Positions 1-8,974 of a stretch of DNA of 64,000 nucleotides are shown piece by piece (the stretch's first letter is position 1; each line of letters starts with the position of its first letter). Source of the stretch: CAVSUZ01 sp963834715 (GTDB lineage: Bacteria; Pseudomonadota; Alphaproteobacteria; Acetobacterales; Acetobacteraceae); NCBI GenBank assembly GCA_963834715.1, contig CAWIDE010000018.1:1-64000 (forward strand), in the 5' to 3' direction. The notes beneath the pieces were generated by a model. That model was not told the origin of the DNA. It ran no database searches and was given only the letters and a program-made list of their open reading frames with translations. A program made the position numbers and the translations under genes.

Positions 1-1
1 G

Positions 2-652
2 CATCGCCAGGAAGAGCTTCTGCCCACCGCGTCCGGGCTGTTACAGAGCCTGCAGGCGGCGCAGGCCGACCTACGGCGGGCGGAAGCGACACGGGCGCAG
101 GCGGCGGCGCAGGTATTGGTGAACCAACGTCAGCTCGATCTGCTGGACGCGCAAATCCTGCAAGCGAAGGCGCGAACGAGCGAGGCCGACGCGCAAAGCA
201 CGCTCGCCAAGATCGCGCTCGGCTATACCCGCATCGTCGCGCCGATCGACGGCACGCTCGGTGTCCGCGAGGTGCATGAAGGCGCACTGCTGTCGCCCGG
301 CACCGAGGTCGACACCATAACACCGCTCGACGCGGTTTTCGTCACCGCCAACTTCACCGAGCGCCAGATCACCAACATCCATCGCGGGCAGCGCGCGATC
401 GTTCGCGTCGATGCGTTCCGCAACGTGCCTATCCGGGGCGAGGTCGCCGGCATCCAGCCTGCTACCGGCTCGCAGGTCAGCCTCGTGCCGGCCGACAACT
501 CCACCGGAAATTTCACGAAGATCGTCCAGCGCATCCCGGTCAAGATCGCGCTCGACCTCGCCGAAACGCACCTGATCGGGCAGGTCCTGCCAGGCATGTC
601 CGCGCGGGTCGAGGTGATCACCGACGCAGCGGCACGGGAGGAGACGCCGTGA
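2..652 (+). CDS. HlyD/EmrA-family efflux adaptor, 5' end outside window
   Basis: This is the C-terminal part of a periplasmic adaptor (membrane fusion protein) that would link an inner-membrane pump to an outer-membrane channel. The frame is open from base 2 of the window, so the N-terminal anchor is missing. The visible part starts in the coiled-coil hairpin, which is rich in Ala, Gln and Leu. The lipoyl half-motif RIVAPIDGTLG follows, then a beta-barrel domain with NSTGNFTKIVQRIPVKI, which is typical of EmrA-like adaptors. The stop codon overlaps the GTG start of the next gene, so the two are probably translated together. Having two adaptor genes before one MFS pump is unusual. Family assignment is confident; the substrate is unknown. 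Confidence 0.85.
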   Translation, partial: HRQEELLPTASGLLQSLQAAQADLRRAEATRAQAAAQVLVNQRQLDLLDAQILQAKARTSEADAQSTLAKIALGYTRIVAPIDGTLGVREVHEGALLSPGTEVDTITPLDAVFVTANFTERQITNIHRGQRAIVRVDAFRNVPIRGEVAGIQPATGSQVSLVPADNSTGNFTKIVQRIPVKIALDLAETHLIGQVLPGMSARVEVITDAAAREETP

Positions 653-1896
653 ACGACAGCTCCCCCGCCACCACGGTCGCTTTATTGCCGGTCCCGGGAT
701 CGACGCCGGTCGTCCAGCCGCCGTCAGCGGCGCCGCCACCAGCATCGCCGCAGGTATCGGCACCGCCGCCGCCTGCAGCGCCGCCGCCGAACAGGCTGCG
801 GCGCGTCATCGTTCGCGCGCTGATCGTCGGGCTCGCCGTGCTCGCCGGCGGCCTGTTCATGGTGGACTGGGACGATTTGCTGCTGCTCAGCCCCATCCAG
901 CGCGCCGATGACGCGTATCTCCAGGGTGACCCGACGACGCTGAGCGCGCGCGTGCCCGGTTACGTGCACCGGGTCGCCGTCGCCGACATGGAAACCGTGA
1001 AGGAAGGCCAGGTCCTCTACGAGATCGACGATGCCGAATATCGCGCGCAGGTCGACCTCGCACGCGCCCAGGTTGCCGAGGCCGGCGCACAGGTCGCCAT
1101 TGCGGCGGCCCAGATCGGCCTTCAGGAGCGCCGGATCGACGTCACGCAGAGCAACGCCGACCTCGCGCAATCGGATCTGATCCAGGCCGAACAGGAGCAG
1201 AGCCGGCAGAACGGCCTGCGCGGCACGCCCGCTTTTCTGCTGCGCACCTGGGAGCAGGCGACCCAGAGCGCCCTCGCACTGCAGGCCACGGTGGCCGGCA
1301 ACCGCGCCTCCATCGCGTCGCAGACGGCTCAGCTCAAGGTCTTGCACGCGACGTTCCAACAGACGGACGCGGATCTACGGGCAAAACAGGCCGCGCTGGA
1401 GACCGCGCAGATCAATCTCCGCTACACGCGGGTGCTGGCGCCGCGCGACGGGCGGCTCGGTTTCCGCATCGCGCGCGTCGGCCAGTATGTCGCTGCTGGC
1501 GCACCGCTGATCCAGCTGGTGCCGCGCAACGACGTTTGGGTGGTCGCGAATTTTCGCGAAACGCAGGTGCGGAACATGCGTGTTGGTCAGCTCGCGCGGC
1601 TGACGTTCGACGCCTATCCGGGGATCACGCTGGTCGGCCACATCGACAGCATCGAGCCAGGCAGCGAGGCGCTGGGGTCGCTGCTGCCACCCGATCGCGC
1701 CGTCGGCAACTTCACCAAGATTGCCCAGCGGGTGCCGGTCAAGATCCGCATCGACGCCGGCCAGGCGCGCCAGAACGAGCTGATCGGTCGCCTGCTTCCT
1801 GGCCTGTCGGTTGAAGCCGCCGTGGATACCTCGGCGGAGCCGGCGACGCCGCCGACTGCGCCCGCGGCCCAATCCGCACCGGCATCGCCGCCGTGA
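649..1896 (+). CDS. HlyD/EmrA-family efflux adaptor
   Basis: This 415-residue adaptor probably pairs with the downstream DHA2 pump to form a tripartite drug-efflux system across the cell envelope. Residues 15–50 are a Pro/Ala-rich cytoplasmic tail, and about 52–75 form the single membrane anchor. A first lipoyl half (around residue 105, YEIDDAEYRAQ), a long coiled-coil hairpin, a second lipoyl half (TRVLAPRDGRLGFR) and a beta-barrel ending in NFTKIAQRVPVKIRI follow. The GTG start overlaps the stop of the preceding adaptor. The stop overlaps the ATG of the pump gene at 1893. The proline-rich tail at both ends of the protein is longer than in most EmrA proteins. Confidence 0.88.
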   Translation: MNDSSPATTVALLPVPGSTPVVQPPSAAPPPASPQVSAPPPPAAPPPNRLRRVIVRALIVGLAVLAGGLFMVDWDDLLLLSPIQRADDAYLQGDPTTLSARVPGYVHRVAVADMETVKEGQVLYEIDDAEYRAQVDLARAQVAEAGAQVAIAAAQIGLQERRIDVTQSNADLAQSDLIQAEQEQSRQNGLRGTPAFLLRTWEQATQSALALQATVAGNRASIASQTAQLKVLHATFQQTDADLRAKQAALETAQINLRYTRVLAPRDGRLGFRIARVGQYVAAGAPLIQLVPRNDVWVVANFRETQVRNMRVGQLARLTFDAYPGITLVGHIDSIEPGSEALGSLLPPDRAVGNFTKIAQRVPVKIRIDAGQARQNELIGRLLPGLSVEAAVDTSAEPATPPTAPAAQSAPASPP

Positions 1897-3479
1897 AGCG
1901 GGTGCTCGCCGCACTTGGGCCGCCCCTGCTCGTATTCCGCGGTCCGGACGGTCGATCGTTACCTCTGCCCGGCGCGCCGCTGCTGACGGGCCGGCTGATG
2001 TTCGGCCTGTTCGGCGCCCTGATCGCCGGCGTGATGTCGCTCCTGAACACGCGCCTGACCACCTTCGGCGTCGCCGATCTGCGTGGCGGCGTTGGCCTCG
2101 ATGTCGATCTGGGCAGCTGGGTGACAACCGCATTCGCGGTCGGTAGCATCGCCATCGTACCGGCGACGCCTTGGCTGACGGACATCTTCTCGCCGCGCCG
2201 CATGTTCGTAGCCAGCATCCTGCTGACGACCGTGAGCGCGGTCGCCCTGGGCACAGTTCCGACGTATCCGTTCATCGTCCTGTTGCGCTTCTTGCAAGGT
2301 CTGGGCGCGGGTGCGCTGCTGCCGCTGCTATTGGGGGTGGTGTTACGCTTTACGCCGCTGCAGCAGCGCGTGTGGGGCATCGCGATTTATGCCGGCATCA
2401 CAACGCTCTCGCCGTCGGTCGCGGAGTCAATCGCCGGCTGGTTCACCGAGTATCTGTCCTGGAAAGTGATTTTCTGGCAGAACATCGTGGTCGCGCCGAT
2501 CGCGATCGTGCCGATTATGATCGGGCTGCCGGTCGAGCCATTGCGGCTCGAGGTGTTCCGCGACACCGATTATCCGGCGATGATCTTCTGTATCCTCGGC
2601 GTCGCGGCACTGACGGCGGCGCTGGGCGAGGGACAGACGCTGAATTGGTTCGATTCCGGCGTCATCAACGGCCTGTTCGTGATCGCCGGGGTCAGCCTCG
2701 CGGCGTTCGTCATCAACGAGCTGACCTGCGACCGCCCGCTGATCGACGTGCGGCTGTTCCAGCAGGTTAACTTCACGCTTGGCCTGATAGTCTTGCTGAC
2801 CTTCAACTTCGCCTTGCTCGGCGCGTACTACATACTCCCCCAATTCGCCGCGGTGGTGAAAGGCTGGCGCGAATTGCAGATCGGCGAGATCCTGATCTGG
2901 CTAGCGCTGCCGCAGGTCGTGCTCACGCCCTTATCCGCGCTGCTGCTGCGCTACGTCGATGCTCGCCTGCTGCTCGCCGGCGGACTGTTCACATTCTCGG
3001 TCGGAGCGTACATGGCTACGTACATCACGAGCGATTGGTACATCGCCGACTTTCTGCCGAGCCAGCTCGTGCAGGCTTGCGCATTCCCCTTCATCATGCC
3101 GCCGCTGGTATTGATCGCCACGTCCTTGATCACGCCGGCGAACGCCGCGTCGGGCAGTGCGCTGTTCAACATCGTCCGCTCGCTTGCCGGCACTTTGGGC
3201 ACGGCGGTGGCGGGGGCCGTGCTGACAGTGCGCGAGCGTGTGCATTCGGCGATGATCCTGTTGCATGTCCAACCGGGTGATATCCCGAACTCGGCGTTGG
3301 GATCGGTCTCGGTCAGGGCAAGCGTGCAGGCCTACGTGATGGCGTGCGCGGATACGTTCGGGATGCTCGGCCTGATATCGATCGCATGTATCGTGTTGGT
3401 GCTTTGGTTGCGGGAGACGCCGGTTGCCCGGCCGGTGCGAAGAACACCCCACGCCGGTCACGGTCACCCTGTGACGTAA
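1893..3479 (+). CDS. DHA2-family (EmrB-like) MFS drug efflux transporter
   Basis: This 528-residue integral membrane protein has the hydrophobic pattern of a 14-helix DHA2 major facilitator, the proton-driven partner of EmrA-type adaptors. The loop around residues 100–110 (DIFSPRRMF) is the degenerate motif A position. The helix with RFLQGLGAGALLPLLLG corresponds to the conserved motif B region. The ATG overlaps the stop of the upstream adaptor, so adaptor and pump form one operon. The long N-terminal segment before helix 1 (about 35 residues) could mean a later true start. The exported compound cannot be read from the sequence. Confidence 0.88.
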   Translation: MKRVLAALGPPLLVFRGPDGRSLPLPGAPLLTGRLMFGLFGALIAGVMSLLNTRLTTFGVADLRGGVGLDVDLGSWVTTAFAVGSIAIVPATPWLTDIFSPRRMFVASILLTTVSAVALGTVPTYPFIVLLRFLQGLGAGALLPLLLGVVLRFTPLQQRVWGIAIYAGITTLSPSVAESIAGWFTEYLSWKVIFWQNIVVAPIAIVPIMIGLPVEPLRLEVFRDTDYPAMIFCILGVAALTAALGEGQTLNWFDSGVINGLFVIAGVSLAAFVINELTCDRPLIDVRLFQQVNFTLGLIVLLTFNFALLGAYYILPQFAAVVKGWRELQIGEILIWLALPQVVLTPLSALLLRYVDARLLLAGGLFTFSVGAYMATYITSDWYIADFLPSQLVQACAFPFIMPPLVLIATSLITPANAASGSALFNIVRSLAGTLGTAVAGAVLTVRERVHSAMILLHVQPGDIPNSALGSVSVRASVQAYVMACADTFGMLGLISIACIVLVLWLRETPVARPVRRTPHAGHGHPVT

Positions 3480-3839
3480 ACGCCTGTTCAAACGGTCAAC
3501 ATGGCGGGGCCTGATCTCTGACCAAGGCGAAGGTCCGAAGTCCACCCACTGCATCCCCAGCGGTCGATGGATGGAATGTCCGCTGTGGAGGAGTAGCGCT
3601 GGTGTACTGAGCGGCAACGGTGGGCGCGAAGCTGCCGAGCTTGGGCGGCGCTGAGCGTCCGCTTCCGGGATCGCCTGATGGGCCGGGCTATGGCCGAGTT
3701 GGGTCGAGACCGGTCATCCGATTGGGCGGCTATAAGGTGGCGATCACGTCGGCTCGCCGCGAGGTCAGATGGTTTTCTTTGCGGCAGCGGTCGCCACGTC
3801 CCCGGTATTCGGGGTACCAACTGGTTCGATGAGCAAGAG

Positions 3840-5681
3840 TCGCCACCGAACGCCGCAAGGGTACGACGCTGAGCAGGATCCTGCGTGTGCTCAGCAAGCG
3901 TTGCGAGCTGCGCGCGCGTGGCTATGTCCTGTAGCTCGACCCGCGTAGCCAGAATCCCCAGCAGCGGCACTGGCTCATTGACCGGCAGATGGGTGCTGGC
4001 GTTGGCGCGCGGAGTGATAGTTATGTATAGGCTCGGGTCCAGCTCGAACCGCAGCAGGACCCGGCGGATCTGCTCGAGACCGTTACGCGGGACGACGCCC
4101 AGGTGGTCGCCGGCGCAGTAGGTAACCCCCGATGGAAGAGTGACCTCCAGGTGGCGGGTCGAACGCATGGATGGTCGCGCACAATCCCGATGCTGCAACT
4201 CTTGGTTGGCCCGAACCGTCATGGCTGCCGCACTGTATGAGCGAATGATCGGGTTGGTGGCCTGCCTGTTGACCAGGGTGACGGAGAAGCGCGGGCCCGT
4301 GGGCTGTGTCTCGGTAGCGCTAGCGGGCAGGCAAAGCGCCGCAGTCACAGACTGCCACAGCCCGGCGTACCAGGCACGGTAATCGCCATCGAAGTCGCCC
4401 CGCGCATCGCCCTCGCCGCGCCTGTACATCGGCTTCGCACCATGCTTCTCAAGCTGAGCTTCGATCAGCGTCGGGATGGCCTGATAGGTTGCTGCCCAGT
4501 CCCGGTTGCCGCAGCCAAACACGCTATATTCCAACCCGGCAAATGCATCGGCGGGTAATGCAGGATCCTGGAGCCAGTGGCAGAATTTGGCGGCGTTATC
4601 TGGCGGTTGGCCGTTGTAGGACGCCGTGACGACGACCAACCCGCCATCCTTGGGCAGCGCGCCGGCGTGCTCGTCAAGGGATCCGATCGTCGCTATGAAC
4701 CCGCGATCCCTCGCATCATTGGCAATGCGATGGGCCAAGCCTTCGGCTGTACCCAGATTGGAGCCAAACAGCACGAGCAAGGGCGTCTGGTGGCCGTCTG
4801 AGCTGGGGGCGGGCGCCGGAGCCGGCTGGGGTGCGCTGGTTGGGCGTGGTGCTGTTAGCGGTGCCGTTGCCGTCCGGCCAGCACGCAACCTGACCTTAAT
4901 ACGAAAGTTGTTAGGCTTGACGGTAAGCGTCTGTTTGGTCTCGAGTTGGTAGTTGGCGAAGTCAATTAGCTTAAATCGCTGCAGGATCATGGACAGCACG
5001 AGCGTGGCTTCCTGCAACGCGAACTGCCGGCCAATGCAGGCGCTGACCAGTGCCAAAGGGCTTGTACGCGTTTGGCGGGATCTTGCTCCGGTTTTCCGGG
5101 CTGAAGTGGTCCGGGTCGAACTGCTCGGGGTTCTCGCCCCAAATATGCTTGTCTCGGTGCAGCATTGGGACAGGGATCAGTGCGATATCGTCCTTTCGCA
5201 GCTGGTACTTTCCTCCGATTACGGTGTTCTCGTACGGGTGGCGCGTGAAAGCCGGCGCGGTGGGCCAAATCCTCAGCGTCTCGTCGAGAATCTGCGCGAT
5301 ATAAGGCACCTGATGTGTCTGGGCGTACGTTGGGAGAACACTCAAGTCGGTTCCCAGCACGCGGTCCACTTCGTCGTAGGCACGTGCCAGCACCTCGGGG
5401 TGCTTGATCAGCTCATAGAGCGCGAACGACAGCAGGCCGCTGGTCGTCTCGTGGCCGGCGACCAGGAAGGTGATGCATTGTGCCATGATGTTGGTGTCGT
5501 TGAGCTTCTCGCCGGACTGACGATCGATGCCCGTTAGCATCCGGTCAAGCAGATCGTTTATGGTGCCCACCGCGCCGGTGCTACGACGGTCCTGAATAAG
5601 GCGCTGCACTGTTTGCAGCACTGTCTGCTGGTCAGCGTGAAGCTGTTGCGCGCGCTGGGGATGCAGCAAAGTCTGGATCGG
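3840..5681 (-). pseudogene. CYP102-like cytochrome P450–reductase fusion, decayed
   Basis: The minus strand preserves large parts of a self-sufficient fatty-acid hydroxylase of the P450-BM3 type. The haem domain shows the I-helix motif AGHETTSG, the ETLRIWPTAPAF segment with ExxR, and the haem loop start PFGTGQR. A frameshift near 5040 moves the haem-ligand part ACIGRQFALQEATLVL into a second frame. That frame then reads through a linker into a flavodoxin domain (VLFGSNLGTAEG, VTASYNGQPPDNA, VFGCGNRDW) and the start of the FAD domain (STRHLEVTLPSG, GDHLGVVPRN). About 220 residues at the N-terminus and most of the FAD/NADPH domain are missing. The gene cannot give an active enzyme. Confidence 0.85.
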
Positions 5682-5824
5682 CAGTTCTTCGCCCTGGCGA
5701 TCAAGAGGCGGTTTTGAAGGCAGTCGTCCGGCGCCTCTTAGCCCCTCCGGCCTCTCCGTATGCCGGCTGCGCGGTTGAGCTGGCCGCCGCAATCTCTGCG
5801 TCGAGAGCGGCTCCAGCACATTAA

Positions 5825-5880
5825 GGTCGAATCGGCACTGAGTGAGACATCGTCCGGCGTTCAGTGAGACGACGCTAGCG
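5825..5880. repeat. Tandem terminal-type repeats, possible IS21-family end remnant
   Basis: Two copies of AGTGAGAC lie about 20 bases apart, the second extended to TTCAGTGAGACGACG. Spaced copies of this kind resemble the multiple end repeats of IS21-family elements. No istA or istB coding sequence is present nearby. The segment sits exactly where homology of the P450 gene stops, so it may mark the element that truncated it. Assignment to IS21 is from memory of the family and is tentative. Confidence 0.3.
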
Positions 5881-5950
5881 ACGCGCGGCCCTATCCATTT
5901 GAGATCGGAGCGTAACACCGAAGCTCCGCATTTCTTGCAGGGAGGTCGCG

Positions 5951-6731
5951 ATGACACGATGGCCGTATCGGGAGTCTGTCACTGATCAATCTCAGGGCAT
6001 GGAACTGCCAACGATCCATCCGGTCGTGCCCAATTGTGGTATGCCGCGGATCATGACGAAGATGTACGCCGGAGTTGCGGTTAACGATGGCGTCAGGTCA
6101 TCAGCTGTGTCGCAAGGCACACCAATCGTGTTCGTTGTTGACGACGACTTCTCCGTGCGCGAATCGCTCAAATTGCTGATCTGCAACGCCGGGTGGCAAC
6201 CAGAGACCTTCGAACTCCGCGCAAGAATTCCTATGTCGTGAACAAGTTCTTGTGCCGAGTTGTCTCGTTCTCGACATTGCGCTTCCGGGTCTCAATGGCC
6301 TTGATTTGCAGAAGCGCCTCGCAGCCGATCGGGAGGACATGCCGATCATCTTCGTTACGGATCATAGTGACGTTGCGATAACGGTTCAGGCCATGAAGGC
6401 GGGAGCCTTCGACTTCCTTGCCAAGCCATTTTGCGACGACGCGCTGCTGAGCGCCGTCCGGCAGGCGATCGAGCGTAGTAGGACTAGGCTTGATCATGAG
6501 GCAAAAATACGCGGGTTGCGAGACTGTTACACCTCCCTCAGCCGCCGCGAGCGGGAGGTGATGGCGCTCGTCGTTTCCGGCCTGTTGAATAAACAAGTCG
6601 GCTTCGAGCTTGGCATCAGTGAAATCACAGTGAAGGCGCACCGCGGTCAGGTGATGCGAAAAATGAAAGCGGGCTCGCTCGCCGGCTTAGTAAAAATGGC
6701 GGTGAAACTCCACGTCTCACCTGCGGCGTAA
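5951..6731 (+). pseudogene. FixJ-like two-component response regulator, frameshifted
   Basis: A receiver domain (IVFVVDDDFSVRESLKLLI from about base 6118, then LVLDIALPGLNGLDLQ and the KPF lysine motif) is followed by a LuxR-type helix-turn-helix (LSRREREVMALVVSG, NKQVGFELGISEITVKAHR). This is the FixJ/NarL layout of a phosphorylation-controlled transcription activator. One extra base near 6215 breaks the frame between receiver strands beta-2 and beta-3; removing it restores the natural text ending in QEFLC. The ATG at 5951 gives an unusually long N-terminus. A GTG at 6107 would give the normal family start. No sensor kinase gene is adjacent. Confidence 0.8.
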
Positions 6732-7061
6732 GGCTGCGCTATTGGGTCATCGACAACACGATCGCCAAATCCGTCACGCCCTCGCGATCGTAGCGTTAGC
6801 CTGCACTGTCGTTGCTACGCGCGCGCGAGGGGCGAGCTACGGAGACTCTGCGCTTCGCCGCCGCCGCAATCGACACTGGCATGGGGCGCTTGGTCTCGCT
6901 CGCTGAAGGGGCGGCTCGGCGCGATCCGCTGAATTTGGGCCAAATAGGCCTGCGAGCGCCTGCTACGTGATGCTCGCAAGTTTGCGCGCGTCAGTCAGAC
7001 AATCACCAACAACTCTGTGCTCACGCGGGCGAACCCACACTGGCCTGCTCCCGGCTTCTTA
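6732..7061. other. Intergenic stretch with no recognised gene
   Basis: These 330 bases lie between the FixJ-like gene and the left end of the IS256-family element. I see no start-to-stop frame resembling a known protein, no tRNA and no clear terminator. The segment may be further debris of the decayed P450/regulator region. Confidence 0.5.
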
Positions 7062-8466
7062 GGTGGCGTCGCGAGAGTGGTGGAAATTCACGGCGGTGTA
7101 GTCTCCGGCTGATGCAACCCAGCCAATTCGGCGGTGAGACGCCGAAGGAGACCACACCATGGAGAAGCAAAGCAGAAACCCCACGGCGACGTCGCCAGCC
7201 TTGCTCGGCGAGACGTGGTTCGACCCCATTGAGAGAGGCATCCGGGATCAGATTCGCGGCTTCATCGAAGCGCTGATCGACGAAGAGTTGGATCAGGCGC
7301 TGGGGCGACCACGCTACCAGCGGCCGAGGCAAGTACACAGCAGCGAACCGGCACCGAGGGTCGGGTATCGTCATGGTCGACGGCAACGCCAGCTGCTCGG
7401 CTCATTTGGGCCGGTGACGATCAGTGTGCCACGCGCCCGACTGAACAACGGCGATGGAACGAGCCAGGAATGGCGCAGCGACGTTCTTCCACGCTATGCG
7501 CGCATGACGAAGCAGGTGGAGGCGCTGATTGCCGGCGCCTATCTGTCGGGCACCAACACGCGTCGCGTGCGGCGGGCGTTGGCAGCGCTGTTCAAGGGGT
7601 CGGTCTCGAAGGATACTGTGAGCCGGGTCTGGCGGAAAATACAGGTGGACTGGGAGACCTGGTGCCGCCGTTCGCTCGCCGACGAGGATGTTGTCCGGCT
7701 CATTCTCGATGGCACGGTGGTGAAAGTGCGGCTGGATCGGCGGGCGACGTCGATCTCGTTATTAGTGGTGCTGGGGATCCGGCGTGATGGTCAGAAAGTG
7801 CTGCTCGCGGTACGCAACATGGGTGGTGAGAGCGAGGCCGCCTGGCGCGGTCTGCTCGACGATCTCACCTCGCGCGGGCTGAAAGCGCCGGGTTTCGTCA
7901 CCATCGATGGCGCGCCGGGTTTGGAGAAGGCGCTCGAGCTGGTGTGGCCGGACGCGTTGGTGCAGCGCTGCGCGGTGCACAAGCATCGTAACCTTCTGGC
8001 GCACGCGCCTGAACGGCTGCACGAAGAGATCTCGAACGACTACAACGAGATGATTTACGCCAAGACGGCAAAGGAAGTGGAGACACGCCGTTCATCCGCA
8101 AGTGGCGATTGAAGTGCCGCGGCGTGGCCGACAGCCTGGAGGAAGCCGGAGAGAAGCTGTTCACCTTCACCCGGTTGCCCGACAGCCAATGGCGATCGGC
8201 ACGCACGACCAATGCCGTTGAGCGGCTGCACGAGGAGTTCAAGCGCCGTATCAAGACCCAGACCGTGCTGCCGTCGGCGGAGACCGCAGCGATGCTGTTC
8301 TGGGCGCTATTAGCGTCCGGCCAAATCACCATGCGGAAGGTCGACGGCTGGCAGACGCTCGCCGAAGCGCCTGCTCCTCAACGCATTGATCTCGCCGCAT
8401 GACGCGCTAACCTGAGCTGACCGGAGACCGCGCTCCGCCAATTTCTACCAACTCCGCGACACGACC
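7062..8466 (+). mobile_element. IS256-family insertion sequence with imperfect terminal inverted repeats
   Basis: The left end at 7062 (GGTGGCGTCGCG, then GTGGTGGAAATT) matches the reverse complement of the right end (8466 back to 8440, GGTCGTGTCGCG, then GTTGGTAGAAATT) in about 22 of 27 positions. The element is about 1.4 kb, the usual size for IS256-family members, and encloses one transposase reading frame in two pieces. I could not find a convincing flanking target duplication, so the surroundings may have been rearranged after insertion. The right end lies only 20 bases from the tRNA fragment at 8486. Confidence 0.75.
7159..8402 (+). pseudogene. IS256-family (Mutator-type) transposase, frameshifted
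   Basis: The first frame (7159–8112) carries the N-terminal half of a Mutator-type DDE transposase: GSFGPVTISVPRAR, then LILDGTVVKVRLDRRATS with the first catalytic Asp, then FVTIDGAPGLEKAL with the second Asp. The text breaks after KTAKEVETRR at about 8090. The remainder (CRGVADSLEEAGEKLFTFTR, RTTNAVERLHEEFKRRIKTQ with the catalytic Glu) continues in another frame to 8402. About seven bases appear to be missing at the junction when compared with the expected RRKAFIRKW. The protein is not made intact. Confidence 0.88.
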
Positions 8467-8485
8467 GTCCCCCGGAGCTGGGGAT

Positions 8486-8537
8486 TGGTTGCGGGGCCAG
8501 GATTTGAACCTGGGACCTTCGGTTATGAGCCTGACGA
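8486..8537 (-). tRNA. 3' fragment of tRNA-Met(CAT), probable attachment-site remnant
   Basis: Read on the minus strand, the segment gives CGTCAGGCTCATAACC, then GAAGG, a perfect T-arm CCAGG-TTCAAAT-CCTGG, and CCCCGCAACCA. This is the 3' part of an initiator-type tRNA-Met with a CAT anticodon and encoded CCA. The D-arm and 5' acceptor strand are absent. One base is missing from the anticodon stem compared with AACCTGAAGG. It is therefore a truncated, non-functional copy of the kind left at one end of an element integrated in a tRNA gene. Its 5' side faces the phage-like genes to the right. Confidence 0.7.
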
Positions 8538-8584
8538 TGTATTGGTTCTGTCTCTGTTCCACCTGGGTCGCTGGCATGATGGGC

Positions 8585-8974
8585 TCACCCGTCACTGCGC
8601 TGATGCTCCTGCGCCGCCCCCCCGGGAGGGCGCCAGTCCACGTCATCGCAGTTCGATTTTCCCAGGTTGCAGCTAGCGCACATGACCTGACAGTTCGCCG
8701 GATCCAGCCGTCGCGACCAGTCCACACTTAGCGGTACGACATGATCGCAGTGCATCGTAACCCCGGGCCCACGCTTGGCCCCGCAAACCTCACACGTCGG
8801 CACACCACCATGCCGCCTCGCGTTCTCCTTGATCACCCGGTATCTCAGCGCGTGCCATGCACGCGAAGCATAAAACGCTTTCTTATCGAATTGGCTCGGC
8901 CGCCGCGCGCGCCGCTCCGCCCGCACCTTTTCCTCCAGCTCCAGCGCCGCCAGCGCCTCCTCAAGTCTAGCCAT
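8585..8974 (-). CDS. HNH endonuclease, phage packaging-associated
   Basis: This 129-residue protein has a charged helical N-terminus and a zinc-coordinating HNH nuclease fold. The first cysteine pair is CEVC, the catalytic HNH core includes HCDHVVPLS, and an Asn plus CASCNLGKS form the second zinc knuckle. HNH proteins next to terminases stimulate cleavage of phage DNA concatemers during packaging. Here the ATG overlaps the stop of the large terminase gene by eight bases, which supports that role. In intact phages a portal gene usually follows; here the sequence runs straight into the tRNA-Met fragment. It is the last surviving gene of the packaging module. Confidence 0.85.
   Translation of the reverse strand: MARLEEALAALELEEKVRAERRARRPSQFDKKAFYASRAWHALRYRVIKENARRHGGVPTCEVCGAKRGPGVTMHCDHVVPLSVDWSRRLDPANCQVMCASCNLGKSNCDDVDWRPPGGAAQEHQRSDG

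Noticed and set aside
71..763. 230-codon minus-strand ORF over the first adaptor
   Set aside because: It is antisense to a frame with clear lipoyl and barrel motifs and has no recognisable domain.
8485..8676. Plus-strand ORF with text like GPGFEPGTFGYEP
   Set aside because: It is the translated complement of the tRNA-Met fragment and has no other coding evidence.
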